A stretch of 38,638 bases of DNA from Patescibacteria group bacterium. GTDB lineage: Bacteria; Patescibacteriota; Minisyncoccia; Phycocordibacterales; UBA918. This document shows, in pieces, positions 1 to 8,037 of this stretch. Both the position numbers and the translations under genes were made by a program. Each line of letters opens with the position of its first letter. Position 1 is the stretch's first letter. The notes beneath the pieces were generated by a model that saw only the letters and a list, made by a program, of their open reading frames with translations, had not been told where the DNA came from and made no database searches. The stretch covers positions 1-38,638 of the forward strand of contig JAIEOU010000011.1 of NCBI GenBank assembly GCA_019750255.1, given 5' to 3'.

Positions 1-1
1 A

Positions 2-30
2 AAGCGGGTCAAAAGACCTGCTTAATTTTT
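2..30 (+). terminator. Rho-independent terminator of a gene upstream of the window
   Basis: Hairpin AAGCGGGTC-AAAA-GACCTGCTT (8 WC + 1 GU pairs) followed by AATTTTT. Confidence 0.7.
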
Positions 31-50
31 GGCTTGAAATAAAGGTACAT

Positions 51-99
51 GGGTCACACCGATACTTAGTTCTACTGGCGGAGTATTAGCGATTCGAAC
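51..99 (-). repeat. Imperfect direct repeat of the tRNA-Ser 3' end plus downstream flank (candidate att-like repeat, left copy)
   Basis: gggtcacaccgatacttagttctactggcggag...gattcgaac aligns without gaps to 4349-4397; 28/33 identity over 51-83, about 38/49 overall by eye. Confidence 0.6.
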
Positions 100-212
100 T
101 AAGTGGGTCGCCGCTATATCCTAAGTAATAGGGTCGCTAAACATTCAGCTTTTAAGTAGCTCAATTTTGACTGATACATCTGAGAAATAACTGGATTTTC
201 CATCTGATAAAA

Positions 213-962
213 CTACATTCCTCCCCAGCCCCGTCTTTGACCACTACCTCCGCCATTTTTACTACCACGCTCTGTATCTGTTGCAATGATCCCTACATAT
301 TCTTCTACTGAAATATATTGCGGGGTATACGTTTCTCCTCGAGCTGTTAATTGCTTGGTAAATGAGCGAAGATGATTGCGTGATGCACGCATAAGATTCT
401 CATAGGCAAATGCAATGTCAGCATTGTCAGTTCTATCTATAGCTTCTTGCAAGTCTTTAATGTCGAGCTCTTCAATCAGCGCACCCACTCGAAACGCTTC
501 AACTTCTGAAACAGCACCTTGGCTCATTAAGTTATTATAGAGAGATTGTAAGTCTTTATTCTGAAAAACACCTACCGAATCATCTGTTACTGGGTCTGTA
601 ATGTTATATTTCTCTAATAGTTCACGAACTGTTTCGGTATGAGTTTGCTCACTCTGGCCAATATTTGCAAAAACTTGCACGCCCCATTTCTCATAGAGAG
701 TTTGATATACGTCACGAGCTAGTTTCTCTTCTTCTCGTATGTAGATCAAATCTGTTTTTTCAACTTCAGATAATGATTCGTCAGGAAGTGAAGCTAGGGC
801 TGGTCGTATCGATACATAATCTTCTGCAACCACAGTTTCTTTTGCTCTTTCTTCTGTGAGCTGAGGAGAAGAGTCTTCGTTATTTGACTTTGTATAGGTA
901 ATTCCGCCAGCTAGCCCTGTAAGAAGAGCCAATAGGGAGGCAAATATAATTGTACTGTTCAT
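213..962 (-). CDS. DUF2202 (ferritin-like fold) domain protein with signal anchor
   Basis: ORF 249 aa; 'IREEEKLARDVYQTLYEKWG...F.NI..SEQTHT..V..LLEKY' and 'ENLMRASRNHLRSF' are typical of DUF2202; Gly/Trp-rich tail. Confidence 0.8.
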   Translation of the reverse strand: MNSTIIFASLLALLTGLAGGITYTKSNNEDSSPQLTEERAKETVVAEDYVSIRPALASLPDESLSEVEKTDLIYIREEEKLARDVYQTLYEKWGVQVFANIGQSEQTHTETVRELLEKYNITDPVTDDSVGVFQNKDLQSLYNNLMSQGAVSEVEAFRVGALIEELDIKDLQEAIDRTDNADIAFAYENLMRASRNHLRSFTKQLTARGETYTPQYISVEEYVGIIATDTERGSKNGGGSGQRRGWGGM

Positions 963-1034
963 GAATTTATTTTAATTAGTTGGTAGTAGCAGGTCGCTAT
1001 GTAATTGATGTTCACACTCGAACCGGTAACGGAA

Positions 1035-1076
1035 TTGACTTGTTGTGTGCTTTGTATATAATACCCCTATGGGTAT
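1035..1076 (+). promoter_or_regulatory. Sigma70-like promoter overlapped by a palindromic operator of CsoR/CstR type
   Basis: TTGACT (1035-1040), 16-nt spacer, TATAAT (1057-1062); perfect inverted repeat ATACCC-CTAT-GGGTAT at 1061-1076. Confidence 0.75.
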
Positions 1077-1088
1077 AGGTATGTCAAT

Positions 1089-1349
1089 ATGAAAACAACA
1101 TTCAACGAAGATAAATTAAAACTTATAAAACACGTCACTAAACTGCAAGGTCAGCTTGATTCTGTTAAGCGAGAGCTGGAGAAGGATGTACCCGACTGCG
1201 AAAAAACATCAGCTACGTTATATGCGGCTTCCCGCTCGTTTGCCTCTGTTCGTACCATCTTTATGAAATGCTTTCTCACAAAAGAGTTTCTCAAAGAATC
1301 ACGTGACGAGAAGCGACTTGACCAATTATTAACATTAATAAAAGGCTAA
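1089..1349 (+). CDS. Metal/sulfur-sensing transcriptional repressor, CsoR/FrmR/CstR (DUF156) family
   Basis: ORF 86 aa; 'LIKHVTKLQGQLDSVKREL' and conserved Cys; first gene of sulfur operon. Confidence 0.75.
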   Translation: MKTTFNEDKLKLIKHVTKLQGQLDSVKRELEKDVPDCEKTSATLYAASRSFASVRTIFMKCFLTKEFLKESRDEKRLDQLLTLIKG

Positions 1350-1354
1350 TACAT

Positions 1355-2227
1355 ATGAACGTAAAATCATTTTTTGATCATGATAGTCACACTGCAAGTT
1401 ATGTCGTGTATGACAAAGAAGGTGGTACATCTGCTGTTATCGATTCAGTAATGGACTGGAATAACAAAAACTACACTACCGACACACAGAGTGCTGAAGA
1501 AGTTATCGCATTCATTAAAGAACATAATTTAACCAATGAATGGATTCTCGAAACACATATGCATGCTGACCATCTTTCAGCTTCACAACATATAAAAAAA
1601 GCTGTTGGTGGAAGGATTGCCATCGGTGATAAAATCTCAGTCGTTCAAACAACTCTCAAAGGACTCTTTAATCTCAATGACTCATTTATTACTGATGGTT
1701 CAAATTTTGACCATACATTCGCAGACGGTGACGAATTTACCATTGGGGACTTAAAAGCAAAGGCTGTTCACGTGCCTGGTCATACCCCAGCGGACATGAT
1801 GTATGTCATTGAGGGTTCTATTTTCTCTGGCGATACGATTTTCATGCCGGACGTTGGTACAGCTCGCTGTGACTTCCCTGGAGGGGATGCTGAAGCATTA
1901 TGGGACTCTATTCAAAAAATCCTTGCGTATCCCGATGAGACAAAAATTTACTTATGTCATGACTACCCTGAAGGTAAGGGTCGTGATGTTTCGTTTATGA
2001 CGACAGTCGCTGAAGAGAAACGTGAAAACATTCACGTCAAGACTGGCACAAACCGTGAGGAGTTTCTAAAATTTAGAGCGGAACGTGACGCTACACTTGA
2101 CCTTCCAACATACATCTTTCCGTCAATGCACATTAATGCTCGAGCGGGAGAACTTCCTGGCATGGAAGACAACAATGCTACGTACTTAAAAATCCCGATT
2201 AACTGGTGGAAGAAATCAAATGTTTAG
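1355..2227 (+). CDS. MBL-fold hydrolase, persulfide dioxygenase-like (ETHE1/Blh type)
   Basis: ORF 290 aa; ETHMHADHLSA, PGHTPADMMY, SGDTIF, LCHDYP motifs. Confidence 0.85.
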   Translation: MNVKSFFDHDSHTASYVVYDKEGGTSAVIDSVMDWNNKNYTTDTQSAEEVIAFIKEHNLTNEWILETHMHADHLSASQHIKKAVGGRIAIGDKISVVQTTLKGLFNLNDSFITDGSNFDHTFADGDEFTIGDLKAKAVHVPGHTPADMMYVIEGSIFSGDTIFMPDVGTARCDFPGGDAEALWDSIQKILAYPDETKIYLCHDYPEGKGRDVSFMTTVAEEKRENIHVKTGTNREEFLKFRAERDATLDLPTYIFPSMHINARAGELPGMEDNNATYLKIPINWWKKSNV

Positions 2228-2660
2228 TATGGAAATAGATTGGGTTAACTTTACGCCGTTTGCGAGTTTATTGGGTGGCGTTATCTTGGGACTAGCCTCA
2301 GTACTTATGTTGATTCTCTTTGGCAGAATTATGGGTATTTCTGGGATTGTGGGCACTGCTCTTGAACGGCCGAAAAATGATACTTTGTGGCGATTAGTAT
2401 TCATTGCTGGACTTATAAGCTCAGCTGTAATTTTTGCTCCTTTTGTTGATATCGCTCGTACTGTACCAATCGAGACGAACATATGGCTTATTGTCTTAGC
2501 AGGATTACTGGTTGGGTATGGTACACGCCTAGGGAGCGGTTGTACGTCTGGACATGGTATTTGCGGTATTTCGCGACTCTCGGTGCGTTCACTAGTGGCA
2601 ACCGGAGTCTTCATGGTCGCAGGAATTGTGACGGTAGCAATAATGCAATTTGTATTTTAG
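2220..2660 (+). CDS. YeeE/YedE family sulfur transporter, N-terminal half
   Basis: ORF 146 aa; GSGCTSGHGICGISRLS motif; overlaps preceding gene by 8 bp. Confidence 0.8.
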   Translation: MFSMEIDWVNFTPFASLLGGVILGLASVLMLILFGRIMGISGIVGTALERPKNDTLWRLVFIAGLISSAVIFAPFVDIARTVPIETNIWLIVLAGLLVGYGTRLGSGCTSGHGICGISRLSVRSLVATGVFMVAGIVTVAIMQFVF

Positions 2661-2662
2661 GT

Positions 2663-3082
2663 ATGAAACAAAATCATCACTATCTCTATAAGTTCTTACT
2701 TGGGCTCATGTTTGGACTGGGACTGATTATTTCAGGCATGATTTACCCAGCAAAAGTTATTGGATTTCTCAACATTTTTGGTGTATGGGATCCGTCACTA
2801 GCATTTGTCATGTTTGGAGGAATTACAGTGTATACAGTCTTACACTTTCTACACATTAAAAAAGTCGATACACTCCTTGGCTATACGAAGTCATTGCCAT
2901 TAAAAACGCACCTAGATAAAAGATTAATCATCGGTGCAATACTTTTTGGTATTGGCTGGGGGCTCGCTGGGTACTGTCCTGGTCCAGCTTTGGTGAGTTT
3001 TGGCACCCTTGGGTTTGAAGCTGTGGTATTCGTCCTAGCAATGATCGGAGGAATGACATTATTTAAGCTAACCTCAAAATAA
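2663..3082 (+). CDS. YeeE/YedE family sulfur transporter, C-terminal half
   Basis: In-frame start MKQNHHYLYKF at 2663 inside the longer ORF 2483-3082; GWGLAGYCPGPALVSFG motif. Confidence 0.8.
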   Translation: MKQNHHYLYKFLLGLMFGLGLIISGMIYPAKVIGFLNIFGVWDPSLAFVMFGGITVYTVLHFLHIKKVDTLLGYTKSLPLKTHLDKRLIIGAILFGIGWGLAGYCPGPALVSFGTLGFEAVVFVLAMIGGMTLFKLTSK

Positions 3083-3083
3083 C

Positions 3084-3413
3084 ATGGATTTACAACACTA
3101 CAAAAAGAATATCTACATCGCTGGAAAAATCGACCCAGCTGATATCCAAAGTCTAGTAGACGACTATGGGTTTTCAGCTATTGTAAATAATCGCGTTGAC
3201 GATGAAGAAGAAGGCCAGCCCAAGAGTACGACGATCGCTACAGCCTGTAAGGACAGCGGGGTCGAGTACTACTATCTGCCCATGCGTGATCGACAAGATA
3301 TTACCGCGGAGGCTGTGACAACTCGCGATGAGCTTCTAAAGAATCATCAAGAAAAAAACATCCTCTTCTTTTGTCGGACAGGAGGTCGAAGTGAAGCACT
3401 TCTTAATCATTAA
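3084..3413 (+). CDS. DUF442 / Blh N-domain-like (protein tyrosine phosphatase-like fold)
   Basis: ORF 109 aa; FFCRTGGRSEAL CX5R-type loop. Confidence 0.7.
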   Translation: MDLQHYKKNIYIAGKIDPADIQSLVDDYGFSAIVNNRVDDEEEGQPKSTTIATACKDSGVEYYYLPMRDRQDITAEAVTTRDELLKNHQEKNILFFCRTGGRSEALLNH

Positions 3414-3419
3414 CATTGT

Positions 3420-4229
3420 ATGGAAGTATTAGGGTATGTTGCTTCGGTAGCAATTGGGTTGGCGCTTGGGTTAATCGGAGGTGGCGGGAGTATCCTCACG
3501 CTCCCCGTCTTGGTGTACTTGTTTGGCGTACCAGTAGTCTTAGCAACTACCTACTCATTGTTTGTGGTGGGAATAACTGCACTGATTGGTTCTATTTCAT
3601 TCTACAAGCAGAAATTGATAGACATCCGAATATTTTTTGTTTTTGGAATCCCTTCAATCATCGCTGTATTCCTAACTCGGTTGTATCTCGTACCATTAAT
3701 ACCGGAAGTAGTGTTTAGAATCGGGACTTTTGTAGTGACCAAAGATATGTTCATTATGGGTGTTTTTGCAACCCTCATGATAGGGGCTGCCTATGGCATG
3801 TTACGTTCTACAAATCAAAAAGAGACAGCTGAAAAAGCGACCGCCTCCTTGGTAGCACAAAAAATTAATTACTCACTTGTGCTACTTGAAGGAACGGTTG
3901 TTGGAGGTGTGACTGGACTAGTAGGTGCGGGTGGTGGATTTTTAATCATTCCAGCTCTGGTATTCATTGGGAAACTCCCAATGAAAGTAGCTGTCGGTAC
4001 ATCACTACTCATCATTGCAGCTAAGTCTCTCTTTGGATTTTTTGCAGAGTTCAGTGAAATAGCGATAGACTGGGTACTGCTTGTGATTGTTTCTCTATTT
4101 GCTGTACTAGGTATGTTTATTGGTACTCTGTTATCAAAGAGAATTGAGGGTGAAAAACTGAAGCCAATTTTTGGTTGGTTTACGCTTGTGATGGGGATGT
4201 ATATTTTAATAAAAGAATTTTTCAACTAG
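3420..4229 (+). CDS. TauE/SafE family sulfite/anion exporter
   Basis: ORF 269 aa; LALGLIGGGGSILTLPVLVYL and VTGLVGAGGGFLIIPALV repeats. Confidence 0.85.
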   Translation: MEVLGYVASVAIGLALGLIGGGGSILTLPVLVYLFGVPVVLATTYSLFVVGITALIGSISFYKQKLIDIRIFFVFGIPSIIAVFLTRLYLVPLIPEVVFRIGTFVVTKDMFIMGVFATLMIGAAYGMLRSTNQKETAEKATASLVAQKINYSLVLLEGTVVGGVTGLVGAGGGFLIIPALVFIGKLPMKVAVGTSLLIIAAKSLFGFFAEFSEIAIDWVLLVIVSLFAVLGMFIGTLLSKRIEGEKLKPIFGWFTLVMGMYILIKEFFN

Positions 4230-4348
4230 AGTGTTTTAAGTAATACGAAACAGGCCTCAATAAGGTTTCCTATGTTTGTTTTTACCTTTGCAGGTTAGTA
4301 ACTAAATTTACCTGAACTAAGTAGGTCGCACCCCAGTCTTGAGTAGCT

Positions 4349-4397
4349 GGGTCACTCCGATACTTAATTGTGTTGGCGGAGAGAGGGGGATTCGAAC
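4349..4397 (-). repeat. Right copy of tRNA-Ser 3' end direct repeat (candidate att-like)
   Basis: gggtcactccgatacttaattgtgttggcggag...gattcgaac, same spacing as left copy. Confidence 0.6.
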
Positions 4398-4463
4398 CCC
4401 CGATGGGGTTTCCCCCATACTACCTTTCCAAGGTAGCGCGTTCGACCGCTCTGCCATCTCTCC
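4374..4463 (-). tRNA. tRNA-Ser (anticodon GGA), CCA encoded
   Basis: Reverse complement GGAGAGATGGCAGAGCGGTCGAACGCGCTACCTTGGAAAGGTAGTATGGGGGAAACCCCATCGGGGGTTCGAATCCCCCTCTCTCCGCCA; class II long variable arm. Confidence 0.95.
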
Positions 4464-4500
4464 GTTTATATTCGTCGCACATTTATACCACGAAATTATC

Positions 4501-5490
4501 CTATAGGCGCACTTGTTCCGTGAGGGAGACGATGCGCCAGAGTGGTCGAAGCGTGTTGGATAAATACTTTTGCATATCCTCACGGGTGGGAGCGGTCGGA
4601 ATATCTCTAAATACTATATGATTGTCCGGAAGTGCTATGTAGAGCATGCTTCCCTTAAAGGCTATACGCATAGTAGCTTTATGCTCTAGCCACCACTCGT
4701 GGAGGCTCGCCATAACGTTTGGTGTGAGGATGTACCGCGCTTCTACTGGGTCACTCGAGGCCACATGGAGATCACGTTCAAAGACGTTTGATTCAAGCTC
4801 GGTCTCCTTCACTTCCCCACTTTCAGTGAGGCTTTCCCAAAGCCCACGGTGGGCAAAACCACTCCCATCACCTTCAGTTGAAATATAGGTGGAACCCGTA
4901 AGCGTTCGCGGTAGTGTGAAGATGCCAAAGAGGCCAGAGAACAGAGTAACGGTAGTGGATTGCTTGCCGTTTCGTTCAGTACGCGTCACCCGAAGTTCAC
5001 GCACAGAGCCCGGTAACTTCCCTGCTATTTCGTAGCAATCATCGGTCTCATAGTCATCTATGCGGTCAGTAAATAGGGACGAATCGGTGAGATGAGCAAT
5101 AGTTTCTTCATGGTGCATAGCTTCCGGAATATGAGCAAGTGTTCGGCCGAGCACCGTACTCATTACTGGCACCAGTTGCCGCCCTGCACTAAACGAATAA
5201 GCGTCCTGAGCCTCCTTGAGAAGATTTAGATAATTCCAAGTACGTATACCAAAGACTGCAACCAAAAACACTAAGACGCCATAGGCTACAGCTGATAATG
5301 ATCCAGATTGCGCAATGAGTACAGTCAGCATCATTGCCAGCACGAAAACAGCTGATCCACGCCACAACGCTCTGTGTACCGCTCGATAGCGTAGTCGCTC
5401 TGTGATAGTTTCTTCTAGAAATGTACGGTGCATATGCTCACTATACACGCTAACCAGACGCTCATGTAGCACTTCTGCAGTTGCGGACAC
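4501..5490 (-). CDS. DUF3137-like membrane protein
   Basis: ORF 329 aa; two TM segments then LFSGLFGIF...; soluble domain typical of DUF3137. Confidence 0.6.
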   Translation of the reverse strand: MSATAEVLHERLVSVYSEHMHRTFLEETITERLRYRAVHRALWRGSAVFVLAMMLTVLIAQSGSLSAVAYGVLVFLVAVFGIRTWNYLNLLKEAQDAYSFSAGRQLVPVMSTVLGRTLAHIPEAMHHEETIAHLTDSSLFTDRIDDYETDDCYEIAGKLPGSVRELRVTRTERNGKQSTTVTLFSGLFGIFTLPRTLTGSTYISTEGDGSGFAHRGLWESLTESGEVKETELESNVFERDLHVASSDPVEARYILTPNVMASLHEWWLEHKATMRIAFKGSMLYIALPDNHIVFRDIPTAPTREDMQKYLSNTLRPLWRIVSLTEQVRL

Positions 5491-5533
5491 ACTGGTTGAA
5501 GAATCTATTCGCTACATACTACACCCTACAAAC

Positions 5534-6456
5534 TTACCAAAAGTGTAAGTTCTGAAGTAGATCTTCTGATGCTAAAAATGCGAGGATACCACCAACAATC
5601 CCCTGCGCTACTCGACCAGGCTCAGTGGTCATAAGCCGACGGTCAGAGGCATTAGTGAGAAATCCCATCTCGACAATCGCGGACGGGGTTTGCGGGTGCA
5701 CAGCATGATCGTAACGTCGCCAATTAAAGGCATAATAGCCACTCATACGGCGCGTGAAGGCATCGTCGCGCGGTAACGAGGTACACTCTCGTATGACGCA
5801 TACAGAGCCGCTACCAGCTCGCCCGCCCGCCCCGAAAAATCGGTCCGCGGCGGCGCAAACTTAAAACCTGAGACAGCGGTATTGCTGCTGCCGTCGGCAT
5901 GAATTGAAATAAATGCATCTGCTCTATAATCGATAGGAATCGCTACCGGAAGCAGATCCACCTCGACTCCAGCAGCAGTTAGAAGTTTCACCACTTCCCG
6001 CGCCACCATGATATTAACCTCCTCTTCGGTGTAACCACCGGCGTTCGCGCCAGAACTACCAGTGAGTCCATTTAATTCTTCAGGCAGAGCTTCACGCTGC
6101 CAATGACCGACCTGGATACCCACTCGAGGCGGACCAGGCAGGCGTTCACGTGGACCGTAGACCGATTCTTCTTCTGGCGTCATCGGCTCCCAGTAAGCGG
6201 CCCAGCGGGTACGACCCTCCTCGTTTAAGGGTTCGGGGAGCGGCGGCAGGTAGGTGGTAGTGGTTGGAGCGGGCGGCAGTGGCGGCACAGGAATAGCCGG
6301 AGGGGTTTCATTCGTAGTAGCCAACATCGCTTCACTCCCCTCAAATTCTTGCTCGTAATCACTCACCACCGCTTCCCTGGCAGTAGTTACTTGCCAGCCC
6401 CACCAGCCAGCGCCACTGACTCCCGCGACTACTGCCATCGCAATAAGATATTTCAT
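5534..6456 (-). pseudogene. N-acetylmuramoyl-L-alanine amidase (Amidase_3), frameshifted
   Basis: ORF 5743-6456 has RVGIQVGHWQ...TEEEVN...ISIHADGS; ORF 5534-5746 continues YYAFNW...SAIVEMGFLTN; join restored by removing one CG from the CGCGCG run at 5767-5772. Confidence 0.75.
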
Positions 6457-6500
6457 GTCATCCGCTAGTACGCAGATTTAGTAGGGCTCTTTCAATAAAA

Positions 6501-6527
6501 AACACCACCTAGTTCACAGGTGCTGTT
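6501..6527 (-). terminator. Rho-independent terminator of htpX
   Basis: Minus strand AACAGCACC-tgtgaacta-GGTGGTGTT then TTTT; 8/9 pairs. Confidence 0.6.
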
Positions 6528-6535
6528 CTTAATAA

Positions 6536-7435
6536 TTAGACATCCATCTGACGCAGTAAGCGTATACGATCAACGGCGGGAGGGTGAGTGGCAAAGAGGC
6601 CACTGATCTTCTGTCCAATTGATCTCTTCCCTTCTGCAGCATACGGATCGCTGATGAAAAGATGGGCGGTCGCGTGAGAAGCGGTTTGCATAGGTATGTG
6701 CGAGCGGCTGATCTTTTCGAGTGCGGAAGCGAGACCTTCTGGGTAGCGGGTAAGGAGAGCAGCCGTAGCGTCGGCCAGATACTCACGCTTTCGAGAAATA
6801 GCTAGCTGAATAAGCTGAGCCGCGATAGGTGCGAGAATGATACCGGCGATGCCCAAGATAAGGAAAATCGGACTCCGTTCGCGATTATCGCCACCACCAA
6901 ACATAAAGGCCCGTGACAAGAAGTCGGCCAAGATAGCCACAAAGCCCGCGAGTACTACCGCCACCGTCATCACTAGCATGTCGCGGTTCCCAATATGCGC
7001 CATTTCGTGCGCCACCACTCCTTCAAGCTCATTTCTGTCGAGAATCGATAGAAGACCCGTCGTTACCGCCACAACCGCATTCTCTGGGTTGCGCCCCGTC
7101 GCAAAGGCGTTTGGGGACGGGTCCTCCATGATATAGACCTTTGGCATCGGGAGACCAGCGGTAATCGCGAGGTTTTCCACGATGTTATAGAGCTCGGGAG
7201 CCTCGGCTTTCGTTACGGGCTTCGCTCCGGTCATCCGGAGCACGAGCCTGTCTGAAAACCAGTAGCTGTACACGTTCATTCCTAGAGCAAAAATCACGGC
7301 GATATAAACAATGAGTGGATTATTGAGGTACCAGGCAGCGGCGTAGCCAATGGCAATCACTGCCGTCAAAAATCCCGTCATTAGCATGATGGTTTTAAAG
7401 CGATTGCTATCTTGTTGAGTATAGATTGTGGACAT
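6536..7435 (-). CDS. htpX: M48 family zinc metalloprotease HtpX
   Basis: ORF 299 aa; VVAHEMAHIGNRD, NAFATGRNPENAVVAVTTGLL. Confidence 0.92.
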   Translation of the reverse strand: MSTIYTQQDSNRFKTIMLMTGFLTAVIAIGYAAAWYLNNPLIVYIAVIFALGMNVYSYWFSDRLVLRMTGAKPVTKAEAPELYNIVENLAITAGLPMPKVYIMEDPSPNAFATGRNPENAVVAVTTGLLSILDRNELEGVVAHEMAHIGNRDMLVMTVAVVLAGFVAILADFLSRAFMFGGGDNRERSPIFLILGIAGIILAPIAAQLIQLAISRKREYLADATAALLTRYPEGLASALEKISRSHIPMQTASHATAHLFISDPYAAEGKRSIGQKISGLFATHPPAVDRIRLLRQMDV

Positions 7436-7523
7436 AATGTGTTAGCAATACTACGCAGAATCGGGCATTTTTGTTTCGAACAAACCAAACTTGGCTCAAT
7501 CTTTGAGATTTATAAGCTCTGAA

Positions 7524-7651
7524 ACTTTAGGCTCGAGACGGCCCCAGATACAAGGCGTCGAGGAGTAAAATCACGAAGTGTACTAAATTGTACAGTGAGT
7601 GACTTTACGACGAAGACAACGCAGTCGATAGGGTCGTATCGAGTCTAAAGT
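7524..7651. repeat. Nested palindromic intergenic element
   Basis: Outer arms ACTTTAGGCTCGA (7524-7536)/TCGAGTCTAAAGT (7639-7651); inner arms GTAAAATCAC/GTGACTTTAC, CGTCG/CGACG and TGTAC/GTACA. Confidence 0.7.
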
Positions 7652-8028
7652 GGAATGCCCTGAGGGGATTCGTTCGACGAATACCCGACATCATCTGACC
7701 ACATGAGGAAATGTCGGTGTTTGTATGCACCCTTCTTTAGTAGATTGTCTTCTCGGGCCGCACGCAATTCATCGTGAGTGATTTCGAGCTGACCAACTAT
7801 AGTTTCGAGCACAATCATTAAATCAGCGTATTCACCCAAGAACTCTTCCTTCGTGCGGGCCATGGACAATGAAGCCGCCTCTTCCTTGATTTTCTTCATC
7901 AGTTCCTGCTGAAACTCCTGCATGTCACAGACCGGTCGCACTTCGCAATGCTCACCCTTAGATTTAATTTTATCGGGGATGTTATCGCGTACTAATTTGT
8001 TGTAGTAGACGCGCGTAATTTCTGCCAT
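7645..8028 (-). CDS. Nucleoside triphosphate pyrophosphohydrolase, MazG/PRA-PH-like
   Basis: ORF 127 aa; YNKLVRDNIPDKI...KKIKEEAASL...EEFLGEYADLMIVL. Confidence 0.75.
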   Translation of the reverse strand: MAEITRVYYNKLVRDNIPDKIKSKGEHCEVRPVCDMQEFQQELMKKIKEEAASLSMARTKEEFLGEYADLMIVLETIVGQLEITHDELRAAREDNLLKKGAYKHRHFLMWSDDVGYSSNESPQGIPL

Positions 8029-8037
8029 ATCTAAAAA

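Noticed and set aside
1-4463. Integrase or transposase that would have mobilised the sulfur island
   Set aside because: Every ORF between the repeats is accounted for by the sulfur operon and DUF2202; no recombinase motifs seen.
4317-4621. ORFs 4317-4583 (-) and 4370-4621 (+)
   Set aside because: They run through the tRNA-Ser gene; no coding signal.
5743-5790. Programmed ribosomal frameshift in the amidase
   Set aside because: No slippery heptamer or downstream stimulatory structure was evident; dinucleotide indel or pseudogene is simpler.
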